A DNA stretch of 64,000 bases from CANLBN01 sp050633525 (GCA_050633525.1 JBOEGR010000018.1:151143-215142), one strand, 5' to 3'; positions 53,939-62,512 are shown, counted from the first letter of the stretch. Numbers and translations are program-made. Notes: generated by a model from the sequence alone, not told the origin.

Positions 53939-54985
53939 TCATGACTGTGGAACTCCATTTAAAGCGGCTTGATACGTCGACTTAGTTGCTTCAGCTATAG
54001 ACGACCAGTCAAGCAAACTATTGATTTTTTCATTCTCAAACCCAGTATTGGCCTTAAAAGCATCAAGAATAATATCAGCGTTTAACTCTCCAGTATAAGT
54101 GTGAATTAGCCCCGGTAGTAGCGAGCCATATTCCTTAAAGTTTTCATTCTCAGGCACTAACACAGCCGTACCAAAAGAGGCGCTCAATAGTGCGCTGCCG
54201 GAATTAAAAATATTCTTAAAAGGCAAAACAGTCAACTTAGACACCGAAAAGAAATACTGAAGATCATCATTATGAACAAAGCCTTCAAACAGCTTAATAT
54301 TACTTGCAGAGCCAATTTGAGAAATTATCTTTTGCTTATATTGCGGGGAATCGAATTTACCCGCAATTAATAGTAATTTATCCTGCAAGGAAGTTTGACT
54401 GACAAATAAATCGATCAGCATTTCAATATTTTTGTAAGGTTTTAACTGACCTAGAAACAAACAGATATCAGACTCATTGTCCACTCCAAGCTTTTCAGAT
54501 GACAATTCTTTGGTGGTTTTATTGACATAGACATCATTATAGAGACCATGGTAGCTAACACCATTATGAGAATCTAAAAACTCACCATGAACTTCTAAGA
54601 ATCGTGCCTTATTAGCCTCAGATAAAGATAAGGTAACGTCCACCAATTTCTTGAATCTGAACCAGAACAGACGATTAAGAATAGGATGCTTTATGGCATG
54701 AGGTCTCAAGTTATGAATTGTCCACGCAATTTTTTTACCCCTTATCTTTGCCGCTGTAAGAGCTAGTAAGAATACGGCATTATTAATAAAGGCTTTTAAC
54801 CAAGAAGGGTTATTCAAATACCACTCTGGCCAATGAACATGTATCAAATCATAATCGCCCACTAAAGCTTGCAAAGGAGTAAATTCACCCACTTTAACCC
54901 CTATACTCTCCATGGCACTATTCAAAAGATAGTTATAGGGGTTCGAATCGCGATTACGAAAAGCAGGAAAGGCTAAAATTTTCAT
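53939..54985 (-). CDS. Glycosyltransferase, first gene of the exopolysaccharide operon
   Basis: The 348-residue GT-B protein contains YDLIHVHWPEWYLNNP and KIAWTIHNLRPH in the acceptor-side domain. LFLGQLKPYKNIEMLIDLF, VHNDDLQYFFSVSKLTVLPFKNIFNSGSALLSASFGT and a C-terminal helix make up the donor side. The usual E-x7-E glutamates are not obvious, so it may belong to a GT4-related branch. It leads the thirteen-gene minus-strand run from 54985 down to 39827. Confidence 0.85.
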   Translation of the reverse strand: MKILAFPAFRNRDSNPYNYLLNSAMESIGVKVGEFTPLQALVGDYDLIHVHWPEWYLNNPSWLKAFINNAVFLLALTAAKIRGKKIAWTIHNLRPHAIKHPILNRLFWFRFKKLVDVTLSLSEANKARFLEVHGEFLDSHNGVSYHGLYNDVYVNKTTKELSSEKLGVDNESDICLFLGQLKPYKNIEMLIDLFVSQTSLQDKLLLIAGKFDSPQYKQKIISQIGSASNIKLFEGFVHNDDLQYFFSVSKLTVLPFKNIFNSGSALLSASFGTAVLVPENENFKEYGSLLPGLIHTYTGELNADIILDAFKANTGFENEKINSLLDWSSIAEATKSTYQAALNGVPQS

Positions 54986-55343
54986 ACGAAAAGGTAACTT
55001 GAAAAGAGAGGGTTCCGTCAGGTCAGCAAATTATTTTTTACTCACAACTATCGCTGTTTAGACCCAGGTAGAGTAAAAACAGTCACATAGCTATCCCAAA
55101 AATGATTTGGCGCATTCTACCGGATTTACCCCCAATAATCATTCAATAAGATCGAAACTAAGCTTAGATTATCAAGATAAATCAATTACCTACATCTAAT
55201 AGCCTCCTATCAGAAAAACCGTATAGTCTTATTAATAATTCCTAGGCATATTACTTTTAACGCTCCCGCAAAAACTGATAGAATGCCGCCTTTGTGCGAC
55301 TAGATGGTCGTTTTGAATTGATTCAGAGGAGTTTAGGCCCACC
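54986..55343. other. Divergent promoter region between the exopolysaccharide operon and fdxA
   Basis: The 358-bp AT-rich gap contains promoters in both directions by position. TAGAAT at 55279-55284 fits a -10 for fdxA. On the minus strand, CCGGTAGAAT around 55116-55123 could serve as an extended -10 for the polysaccharide operon; it also faintly resembles an RfaH ops element but lacks GGCGGTAGC. No gene or RNA was seen. Confidence 0.5.
55256..55284 (+). promoter_or_regulatory. fdxA: Candidate fdxA promoter
   Basis: A -10 TAGAAT (55279-55284) lies 17 bp after a weak -35 (TTTAAC, 55256-55261), about 60 bp upstream of the fdxA ATG. Confidence 0.4.
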
Positions 55344-55667
55344 ATGACCTTTGTTGTTGGCGAAAATTGTATAAAATGTAAACATACTGACTGTGTTGAG
55401 GTGTGCCCCGTTGACTGCTTTTACGAAGGGCCTAATTTCCTAGTGATACACCCAGATGAGTGTATTGACTGCGCACTCTGCGAGCCGGAATGCCCTGTCG
55501 ATGCTATCTTCTCGGAAGATGAGCTTCCAGAAGGCCAAGAAGCGTTTCTAGAACTAAACGCTGAATTAGCTGAAACATGGCCCAATATTACCGAAATGAA
55601 AGAAGCGCCAAAAGATGCCGAAGAATGGGACGGCGTTGAAGGCAAGTTACAGTACCTAGAACGATAA
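55344..55667 (+). CDS. fdxA: Seven-iron ferredoxin
   Basis: The 107-residue ferredoxin carries one 3Fe-4S and one 4Fe-4S cluster. Cysteines lie in CIKCKHTDCVEVCPVDCF and in CIDCALCEPECPVDAIF, with the acidic C-terminal tail of the FdxA family. The Shine-Dalgarno AGAGGAG precedes the ATG. Its usual neighbour mutS has been separated from it by the polysaccharide locus. Confidence 0.96.
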   Translation: MTFVVGENCIKCKHTDCVEVCPVDCFYEGPNFLVIHPDECIDCALCEPECPVDAIFSEDELPEGQEAFLELNAELAETWPNITEMKEAPKDAEEWDGVEGKLQYLER

Positions 55668-55677
55668 AAAATAAACT

Positions 55678-55701
55678 AAAGCCTTGTTTTGCAAGGCTTT
55701 T
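55678..55701 (+). terminator. Rho-independent terminator after fdxA
   Basis: AAAGCCTTG pairs with CAAGGCTTT across a TTTTG loop, followed by T residues. It lies 10 bp after the fdxA stop. Confidence 0.85.
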
Positions 55702-55739
55702 AATTAGCCCCTGCGACGCCAATAAATCTGCCCTCCCTT

Positions 55740-55761
55740 ATATAACCACTTCTAGTTATAT
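55740..55761. promoter_or_regulatory. Inverted repeat upstream of the response regulator gene
   Basis: ATATAAC and GTTATAT (7-bp perfect arms, 8-bp spacer) lie about 125 bp upstream of the regulator ATG. A related repeat with a shared CCACT...TTCTAG core is at 60895-60920 after the kinase gene. It may be an operator of the NarL-type regulator encoded next to it. Confidence 0.4.
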
Positions 55762-55887
55762 CCAACAATATCGATAAGCACTAGGATATTCACTAGGTCG
55801 GCACTATCTCTACCCAAAGCAAGCTCCCCCCGCCAAGGAGTGAGCCATCGCCCACCATGAAGCATTTATAGATACCTAGGAATAAAT

Positions 55888-56535
55888 ATGAAGCCCACAC
55901 TGTTAATTGTCGAAGATTCCAGAGCAACCAGAGAAAGGCTTGAATCCGCAATCAATGAAGGCAAGTTTTTCAATCTTATTGGCTCTGCCGGCACTTACTC
56001 GGAAGGTTTGGCACTATTAGAGAACCTAAGCCCCGACATCCTACTAACCGACCTCGATTTACCCGATGGGAATGGCATCAACCTGATACGTCAACTCCAA
56101 AAACCCAACATCACCACCAAACTGGCCATTGTTATTACCATCTTTGGGGATGAAGGCCATGTTATCAACGCACTAAAAGCAGGCGCATCTGGCTATCTAC
56201 TAAAAGATGACAATTTTATCGAGATCAACAACGCCATCAACCAGATGCTTGATGGCGGCTCGCCCATTAGCCCCAGTATTGCGCGCTATCTACTGTCAGA
56301 GCTTAGTCTAAATACCGCCTCCCAAGAGCCAATAGACGATCAAAAAGTACTCAGCAACCGAGAACATGAAATATTGATGCTAGTGAGCAAGGGCTACACA
56401 TCCAAAGAGATTGGTGTCATGCTTGAACTGTCCTTTCATACGGTAAATGCTCACGTAAAGAACATCTATAAAAAACTATCTGTTAGTAATAAAACTGAAG
56501 CTATTTACGAAGCAACCAAGAAAGGGATACTGTAA
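55888..56535 (+). CDS. NarL/LuxR-family response regulator
   Basis: The 215-residue protein has an N-terminal receiver with LLIVEDSRATRERL, acceptor Asp55 in ILLTDLDLPDGNG, and the conserved lysine in GYLLKDDN. The C-terminal LuxR helix-turn-helix is LSNREHEILMLVSKGYTSKEIGVMLELSFHTVNAHVKNIYKKL. It is the first gene of a plus-strand module, with a TonB receptor 29 bp downstream and a matching HisKA_3 kinase at the end. The spacing suggests one transcript and a cognate pair. Confidence 0.92.
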   Translation: MKPTLLIVEDSRATRERLESAINEGKFFNLIGSAGTYSEGLALLENLSPDILLTDLDLPDGNGINLIRQLQKPNITTKLAIVITIFGDEGHVINALKAGASGYLLKDDNFIEINNAINQMLDGGSPISPSIARYLLSELSLNTASQEPIDDQKVLSNREHEILMLVSKGYTSKEIGVMLELSFHTVNAHVKNIYKKLSVSNKTEAIYEATKKGIL

Positions 56536-56564
56536 GCACCACCATCCCAACTCGGTCGATTGCT

Positions 56565-58571
56565 ATGAATATCACCAAGAATATTGCCCTATCAGCTTGT
56601 ATTTGCTCCCTTTTAACCACGGAACCCACCGCAGCCGTGGAGGAAGACCTGTTACTAGGAGACCTCCCTATTGTGATCAGTGCGAGTCGCTTAAATCAAT
56701 CCGTCCTTACCAGCCCAACAAGTGTAACCGTGATCGATAAAGCCATGATAGAAGCATCAGGGTTTATTGAGTTTGCCGACTTACTGAGATTAGTACCGGG
56801 ATTTCAAGTGGCTCACGTTGATGGCAGACGCTTCGCGGTAGCCTATCATGGGCTAGGATCAGATATCGGCAACCGCCTACAAGTACTGGTCAATGGCCGG
56901 TCTACGTTCACACCAACACTATCTACTGTTGATTGGGACCTACTAGGTGTTCAATTAGCCGATATAGAGCACATAGAAGTCGTTAGAGGCTCATCCGCTT
57001 CTGCCTATGGTTCAAACTCATTTACCGCAGCAATTAATATCATTACCAAATCACCCGCTTTAGACGATACCGCCAACTACCAATATCGAAAAGGCAACAA
57101 AGGCGAAATAAACCAGACGCTAAGACTTAGCGATTCGCTAGACAATCTCAACTATCAGTTTACTGCAGCGCAAAGAAAAAATGATGGTCTCGACAATTAC
57201 CGAGACTCCAGAGATTATGACCATTTTTCCTTACACACAGAATTCAACAAAAATAGCAGCCACCCCATCGACCTTCATTTAAGTTATAGCGATGGATCGA
57301 CAGGCACCGAAATCAGCTCCAGCTTTTTGGAAGAAAGGGATAAAAGTGCTCGAAGCTGGTCTGCCCATTTAAAAGGACAAAATGTGTTATCACAAACACA
57401 GGACATCAAATGGAATATCTATCACAACGATGACGAAACAAATGACCTATCAGAATCATTCCTACTGTCCGAAGTACTCGGCATATCACCCGCACTATTT
57501 ACCGCCGTCACCGGAGCTCCTGACCAGACCATTATAGACGGCGATGAAGCCAATGAATCAAGTAAAACGGATATAGAGGTGACTTACAACGCAATTACAG
57601 GTAACGGCTTAAAATATATGTTCGGCTCAGGGTTACGGCATGACACATTAAGAAGCAAATCCTACTTTAACGAAAAAGGAAAAGTCTCTGAAGACACCTA
57701 CAGAGTCTTCGGCAATTCACAAAAAGAACTTAGCCAGAACCTTACTTTTAACATCGGAGCCATTTACGAATATACAAATAACTACAGGGGGCGAACCTCT
57801 CCAAGATCCAGCCTAAACCTGCAAATAAGCAACCTACAATCTATACGACTTTCCGCATCAAGAGGGTATAGGATACCGTCATTACTAGAGCGAAACTTTG
57901 AAAAGAATGTCTTCTTAAGCAATGGTTTTTTAATTGACACACTTTACATTTCTGACGACAACATCAAACCAGAAAAAATAGATAGTTATGACATCGGCTA
58001 TTTAGGTCAACTGAAAAACTGGCCTATCACATGGGATATAAAAATATACCAAGATAAGATTTCAAACACAATTGGCTTCCCTTTGGATAATAGCGAAAAT
58101 GATACTATAGGCAACAATTATCGCTTAATAAGCAACAATGGAGAGCATAAAGCTTATGGAATAGAGGGTGAAATAGGTTACAAAGACCGCAACAGCTTCA
58201 TCAAATTTCATTTCAATTATGGCCGAACAAAAACACGCATCGACGAAGAAATCAATCCGACAGAAACCGAAGAATTCACGTCAACCGCACCCAATGAGAG
58301 CTACGGCTTATTGGCATCTAAAACATTAAAAAGCTGGAGATTTAACTTAGGCGTATACCACGTAGCAGAAATTGAATGGCTTAACACTGGAGATAGGATA
58401 GAAAAATACACTAGGGCAGACGCATCTATTTCGACACACTTTAAATTCGGAAAAAATAAAATCGGAGTTAAATTGGCCACACAAAACATAGGGGAAAAAT
58501 ACAAAGAATTTGACAACCGACGCTTCTTTGAAACTCGTCACTATATAACGCTGAATTACACCATCCCTTAA
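56565..58571 (+). CDS. TonB-dependent outer membrane receptor
   Basis: The 668-residue protein has a signal peptide (MNITKNIALSACICSLLTT...AAV) and a plug domain with SPTSVTVIDKAMIEASG, LLRLVPGFQVAHVDGRR, RLQVLVNGRSTF and VEVVRGSSASAYGSNSFTAAINIITK-like segments. A beta-barrel ending HYITLNYTIP follows. The ligand is not readable from sequence. Its stop is directly adjacent to the binding-protein ATG (0 bp), and it is flanked by a two-component pair. This suggests a role in sensing or taking up the same ligand. Confidence 0.92.
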   Translation: MNITKNIALSACICSLLTTEPTAAVEEDLLLGDLPIVISASRLNQSVLTSPTSVTVIDKAMIEASGFIEFADLLRLVPGFQVAHVDGRRFAVAYHGLGSDIGNRLQVLVNGRSTFTPTLSTVDWDLLGVQLADIEHIEVVRGSSASAYGSNSFTAAINIITKSPALDDTANYQYRKGNKGEINQTLRLSDSLDNLNYQFTAAQRKNDGLDNYRDSRDYDHFSLHTEFNKNSSHPIDLHLSYSDGSTGTEISSSFLEERDKSARSWSAHLKGQNVLSQTQDIKWNIYHNDDETNDLSESFLLSEVLGISPALFTAVTGAPDQTIIDGDEANESSKTDIEVTYNAITGNGLKYMFGSGLRHDTLRSKSYFNEKGKVSEDTYRVFGNSQKELSQNLTFNIGAIYEYTNNYRGRTSPRSSLNLQISNLQSIRLSASRGYRIPSLLERNFEKNVFLSNGFLIDTLYISDDNIKPEKIDSYDIGYLGQLKNWPITWDIKIYQDKISNTIGFPLDNSENDTIGNNYRLISNNGEHKAYGIEGEIGYKDRNSFIKFHFNYGRTKTRIDEEINPTETEEFTSTAPNESYGLLASKTLKSWRFNLGVYHVAEIEWLNTGDRIEKYTRADASISTHFKFGKNKIGVKLATQNIGEKYKEFDNRRFFETRHYITLNYTIP

Positions 58572-59420
58572 ATGAAAATAACCCTTGTTTTTCTAACCTT
58601 CACACTATCACTGCTAAGCCAAGTAGCGTTCGCTTCTGTCTACATCACATACCCAGAAAAAACCGAAGCCTACAAAAAAATAGCCGAAAAAATAAAAGAA
58701 AACCTACAAAAAAACAACATAAAAGAAACATTCATATTAAAAAATGAGGAACTAAAAGAAAAGAAAATAAAAGAAAACGATTTGACTATATTTCTCGGAA
58801 ATCAAAAAAAAGAAACAAGAAAAAATAAAAACCCCTCAATATTTAGCTTTACAAATTCAAAAGAAGAAAAAGAAATAAAAAATTGGTCGATAATAAGCAC
58901 AAACCAAACAGCTAAAAGGTTATTATACACCGCAAGGAAAACAGTGAAAAAGGAATACAAAAAGAATATACTTTTTGTATTGTCAGAAGAAAACAAATGG
59001 GCAATAAAACAACTTAAAAACATTAACGATATAAGAATAATAATAGTTAAAAAAAATGAAATTGCAGCAAAAAAAATTGAGCCCGAACTAGACGAAACAG
59101 CAGCAATTGTTGCACTTTATGACAAAACCATATGGTCTGGAAACAGTGCTCGCTGGATACTACAAACAGCATACAACCATAAGGTCCCCATTATTGGCTA
59201 TTCTAAATCTTTTTTAAAAGCCGGTGCGGTAGCATCTGTCTATTCTTCAGCAGATCAAATAATTAAAGAAATAGAAAAGCATGTTTTACAGTGGTCAAAA
59301 ACAGGAAAGCTAAACAATAATATAAATTACCCTGAATATACGATAGAAGTAAACAACAATATTGCTAAAGCATTAAATTTAAGCAGTATGAAAATCATTG
59401 AACTAGGTAAAAAGCAATGA
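58572..59420 (+). CDS. Periplasmic substrate-binding-like protein
   Basis: The 282-residue protein has a signal peptide (MKITLVFLTFTLSLLSQVAFA). Its C-terminal part matches the ABC substrate-binding pattern of the PF04392-like type (AAIVALYDKTIWSGNSARWI, HKVPIIGYSKSFLKAGAVASVYSSADQI). The middle is very rich in Lys, Glu, Asn and Ile, and the gene is much more A-rich than its neighbours. There is no ABC permease or ATPase beside it. It starts right after the receptor stop and overlaps the kinase by 4 bp (ATGA). I infer that it binds a ligand for the kinase to sense. Confidence 0.82.
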   Translation: MKITLVFLTFTLSLLSQVAFASVYITYPEKTEAYKKIAEKIKENLQKNNIKETFILKNEELKEKKIKENDLTIFLGNQKKETRKNKNPSIFSFTNSKEEKEIKNWSIISTNQTAKRLLYTARKTVKKEYKKNILFVLSEENKWAIKQLKNINDIRIIIVKKNEIAAKKIEPELDETAAIVALYDKTIWSGNSARWILQTAYNHKVPIIGYSKSFLKAGAVASVYSSADQIIKEIEKHVLQWSKTGKLNNNINYPEYTIEVNNNIAKALNLSSMKIIELGKKQ

Positions 59421-60838
59421 TTATTAAAACGATACGCTCTCAGCTTTTATTCATCACAACCGCGCCAATTATTTTTATCGTTATCTCCGTTTCACTATTC
59501 TTTCTTATTGACAGGCTAGAAGATGCCGAACGTGATATGGATTTTCGAGGGAAAAACCTTTCTGAACAACTCACACTGCTGTCGGAGTTCTATTTTTATA
59601 CCGGAAACAAAGAAGAGTTGGAGAAAATTGGGCAGCTCATCATACAATCAGAAAATGTTGATTTCATACGCTTTTCGGACAAAAACTATAATGCTCTCGT
59701 ATTTTTGCAAAAAGAAGACTATCAAGACTCTAAAATATTTAACACTACAGTGTATAACAGAGGTACTAATTTAGACGACTTCACTTTAGTAGCGGAAGAT
59801 GAATCAAGACAAGAAGTTCTTGGAAATATCACATTCGGTCTTTCTAAAAACGCTATATTTTCTAAAAAACAAAGAATATACAAACGTATTTTAATAGCAG
59901 CCTTTTTAGCTATTATTGGTGGCCTACTGCTTGCCTATGTATTCAGCCGTCAGTTATTGTCTGGCTTAAAATCACTTAAAACTTCAGCCTCAAAAATAGA
60001 AGCAAAACAATTTGATCAACGCTGCAATGAAAATGCGTCTGGAGAGTTATTAAAGATTCAACAAGTGTTTAATAATATGGCCGATTCCATACAACAAAAT
60101 GAAAAGATACTTCAAGGTAGAATCCATTTTGCAACCAAGTCCCTCAATGAAACCATCAATGAGCTATCGGAGAAAAATATTGAGCTTGACAGAACAAGAG
60201 AACAAGCTATTTCATTAGAGCGCGCCAAAGCAATAGCAGATGAAAGAACAAGGATAATGAAAGATATGCATGACGGTATAGGCGGTCAACTTGTGGCATC
60301 TCTTGCACTCATAGAAAGAGAAGAAAACTCAGCCATCCGGGAAAACATTGCTGAGATTCTTTCTGGCTGTCTAGATGATTTTAGATTAATCATTAACTCA
60401 TTAAATACTAGCGCAAACGTCTTATCTGCATTACTTGCCGACTTCAAATATCGAATGGGAAAACGTTTGGATTCGATGAACATATCTCTTAAATGGGAAA
60501 TGGATGAGTCTATTGACAACCTCTATTTACAGCCTCAACAGGCCCTACATATCCTGCGAATATTACAGGAAGCGTTCTCTAATATTCTGAAACACGCCAA
60601 TGCCAATAACATACATTGCAGCTCTATTCAGTCAGGGGAAAATATTGCCATTACTATCGAAGACAATGGCCATTTATTCCAACCAAAACCGGAACACTGC
60701 GGCCAAGGAATTAAAAATATCCAATGGCGCGCCGAACAATTATCTGCACAACTCACAATTACAACGACAAAAGCGGGTGGATGCAAACTAGACCTACTCA
60801 TTCCTAAAAATACTTTTTCAAGTGAGAGCAGGGAATAA
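59417..60838 (+). CDS. Sensor histidine kinase (HisKA_3 type)
   Basis: The 473-residue inner membrane kinase has TM1 about 9-31, a periplasmic domain of about 120 residues, and TM2 about 158-177. A HAMP-like segment and a coiled coil follow. The HisKA_3 domain has His285 in DERTRIMKDMHDGIGGQLVA. The ATPase domain has an N-box-like EAFSNILKHANA and a G-box IEDNGHLF...GQGIKNIQWRAEQL. HisKA_3 kinases pair with NarL-family regulators, and the only such regulator nearby is the first gene of the module. Confidence 0.92.
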   Translation: MIIKTIRSQLLFITTAPIIFIVISVSLFFLIDRLEDAERDMDFRGKNLSEQLTLLSEFYFYTGNKEELEKIGQLIIQSENVDFIRFSDKNYNALVFLQKEDYQDSKIFNTTVYNRGTNLDDFTLVAEDESRQEVLGNITFGLSKNAIFSKKQRIYKRILIAAFLAIIGGLLLAYVFSRQLLSGLKSLKTSASKIEAKQFDQRCNENASGELLKIQQVFNNMADSIQQNEKILQGRIHFATKSLNETINELSEKNIELDRTREQAISLERAKAIADERTRIMKDMHDGIGGQLVASLALIEREENSAIRENIAEILSGCLDDFRLIINSLNTSANVLSALLADFKYRMGKRLDSMNISLKWEMDESIDNLYLQPQQALHILRILQEAFSNILKHANANNIHCSSIQSGENIAITIEDNGHLFQPKPEHCGQGIKNIQWRAEQLSAQLTITTTKAGGCKLDLLIPKNTFSSESRE

Positions 60839-60894
60839 GTCTATAATAATCATATAGTTAACATAAGTATTCCCCTCTAAAATACCAACTTACT

Positions 60895-60920
60895 TATACC
60901 ACTAACTAATTCTAGGTATA
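60895..60920. promoter_or_regulatory. Inverted repeat between the kinase gene and the candidate sRNA
   Basis: TATACC and GGTATA flank a 14-bp spacer. The CCACT...TTCTAG core also occurs at 55740-55761. It lies about 110 bp upstream of the first supported sRNA hairpin and could be an upstream activating site. Confidence 0.35.
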
Positions 60921-61019
60921 GCCAAGGCCTGACGCCTTATCTATCATTAATTGGATTGTTGCGTTTATGTTTTATTGCAGTCGCTACGGACAGCATAAAT
61001 CAACTGCCAAAGCATAAAA

Positions 61020-61282
61020 TCAGCTCTCATATATTAGGATGATAATATAACTTTACCTATCAATTGATTGAAAGCGGTCTGGACAACGCTGGTTTGAGGG
61101 ATTCTAGACAACTAAAAGACAGGACGCTACGGCATGTAGCCTCTACAAGGAAAACATGGCAGCATAAGGAAGTGCTGCATGAAGTATTTAACAAAGGCAA
61201 GATGCCTAGCAAACATGTATACGAACAAATATATAAAAAGTCAGCACATAAAAAAACCGCTTTTCAGCGGTTTTTTTATGTG
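61020..61282 (+). ncRNA. Candidate Rsm/Csr-type regulatory RNA (RsmZ-like) beside rpoS
   Basis: Six GGA motifs lie in this segment at 61037, 61081, 61099, 61122, 61149 and 61168. Two more, at 60953 and 60988, lie just upstream. Several sit in hairpin loops: ATATTA-GGATGA-TAATAT (61031-61048), AGCG-GTCTGGACAA-CGCT (61073-61090) and GCAGCA-TAAGGAAG-TGCTGC (61159-61178). CTACAAGGA at 61143-61151 matches the core of the CsrA consensus. A strong terminator closes it. In Pseudomonas, rsmZ lies between fdxA and rpoS and converges on rpoS, as here. Such RNAs sequester CsrA/RsmA. The 5' end and promoter are uncertain, and no classic GacA box (TGTAAG-N6-CTTACA) was found. Confidence 0.62.
61245..61282. 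terminator. Bidirectional terminator between the candidate sRNA and rpoS
   Basis: A 17-bp perfect stem (CACATAAAAAAACCGCT with its complement) closes a TTTC loop. It has T runs in both directions, so it can end the plus-strand RNA and the minus-strand rpoS transcript, whose stop is 31 bp away. Confidence 0.93.
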
Positions 61283-61312
61283 GCTATTTTGTTTAGCTTT
61301 GTTTAACAGAAA

Positions 61313-62299
61313 CTAGCCCGCTAGACCAAATAAGCATTCACTATCAAGACCTTGCTGCATCATAATATCTCGTAAACGCTTAAGTGCTTCTACTTGTATT
61401 TGACGAACTCTCTCTCTAGTTAAGCCAATTTCTCTACCCACTTCTTCAAGCGTACTGATCTCATGCCCCCTAAGACCAAAGCGACGGCAAAGCACTTCGC
61501 GTTGTTTTTCAGTCAACTCTGTTAGCCAGCCATCAATACTTTCGCTCAAGTCACTGTTTTGTAACAATGAAACGGGGTCAGATGCTTGCTGATCAGGAAT
61601 AGTATCACCTAATGTCTTATCGCCATTGTTACCAATATGAGCATCAATCGAATTCACTCTCTCATTCAGCCCTAACATGCGCTCAACATCTTCAACGGGC
61701 TTTTCTAATAAATTCGCAATCTCTTCTGCAGAAGGCTCGTGATCCAACTTTTGCGATAACTCCCTTGCCGCCCGCAAATACACATTCAACTCTTTCACTA
61801 CATGAATAGGCAGACGAATGGTTCGGGTTTGATTCATAATCGCGCGCTCAATGGTTTGACGAATCCACCATGTCGCATAAGTTGAGAAGCGAAAGCCTCT
61901 CTCAGGGTCAAATTTTTCAACGGCTCGAATAAGGCCTAAATTTCCTTCTTCAATTAAATCTAGCAGGGCTAGACCTCGATTGACATAACGGCGGGCTATC
62001 TTGACGACTAAGCGCAGGTTACTTTCTATCATACGCTTACGGGCTGCCTCTTCACCTTTTAAGGCTTTACGGGCAAAGAAAACTTCTTCTTCGGCACTCA
62101 ACAAGGGTGAAAAACCAATCTCATTTAAGTACAACTGTGTCGCATCTAGCGTCTTCTGTACCTTATCAACCTCAAGCGCCTCAATTTCTTCGCTTACCTC
62201 TTTTTTAACCACCGGTTCTGACATCGTAACATCAGAATCAGCAATAAGGGCTTGGGGGATTTTTTGCTCTTGGTTTTTGCGTAGTTGTTGTGTTGCCAT
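61313..62299 (-). CDS. rpoS: RNA polymerase sigma factor RpoS
   Basis: The 328-residue stationary-phase sigma factor has region 1.2 (TQLYLNEIGFSPLLSAEEEV), region 2 (RMIESNLRLVVKIARRYVNRGLALLDLIEEGNLGLIRAVEKFD and FSTYATWWIRQTIERAI) and region 4 (LTEKQREVLCRRFGLRGHE, LEEVGREIGLTRERVRQIQVEAL). The N-terminus lacks the long region 1.1 of RpoD, as expected. It follows nlpD on the same strand with a 213-bp gap (62300-62512), where its promoter is likely; no specific motif was fixed there. Confidence 0.96.
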   Translation of the reverse strand: MATQQLRKNQEQKIPQALIADSDVTMSEPVVKKEVSEEIEALEVDKVQKTLDATQLYLNEIGFSPLLSAEEEVFFARKALKGEEAARKRMIESNLRLVVKIARRYVNRGLALLDLIEEGNLGLIRAVEKFDPERGFRFSTYATWWIRQTIERAIMNQTRTIRLPIHVVKELNVYLRAARELSQKLDHEPSAEEIANLLEKPVEDVERMLGLNERVNSIDAHIGNNGDKTLGDTIPDQQASDPVSLLQNSDLSESIDGWLTELTEKQREVLCRRFGLRGHEISTLEEVGREIGLTRERVRQIQVEALKRLRDIMMQQGLDSECLFGLAG

Positions 62300-62512
62300 T
62301 GTTATAATCTCTATCGTAGGTGAGTTTCATCAGGCACTTCACTCAAACACTTTATACAGCGTTTAAAACCTGATATGCATCCCTTAACTATCTATATCCA
62401 ATCAACTTTATTTCTTATTGCTGTTTTTATCGAGCTGCTTTATTGACTGTTACTAGGTTATCGGACGATCTCGCAAACAGTTTAGCTTTTTCTTTAAATT
62501 TCTGTTTACCCA

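Noticed and set aside
55110..55130. RfaH ops (JUMPstart) element for the polysaccharide operon
   Set aside because: Only CGGTAG is present on the minus strand. The full GGCGGTAGCNT is absent, so the match is too weak.
60841..61020. Classic GacA box (TGTAAG-N6-CTTACA) upstream of the candidate sRNA
   Set aside because: I looked for it on both strands and found no acceptable match. Only ATAAGT...ACTTAT with a long spacer is present near 60865-60898.
61064..61306. 80-codon plus-strand open frame beside rpoS
   Set aside because: It has no Shine-Dalgarno and runs straight through the strong hairpin terminator. Its Lys/His-rich product resembles nothing known to me. The GGA-hairpin RNA explains the region better.
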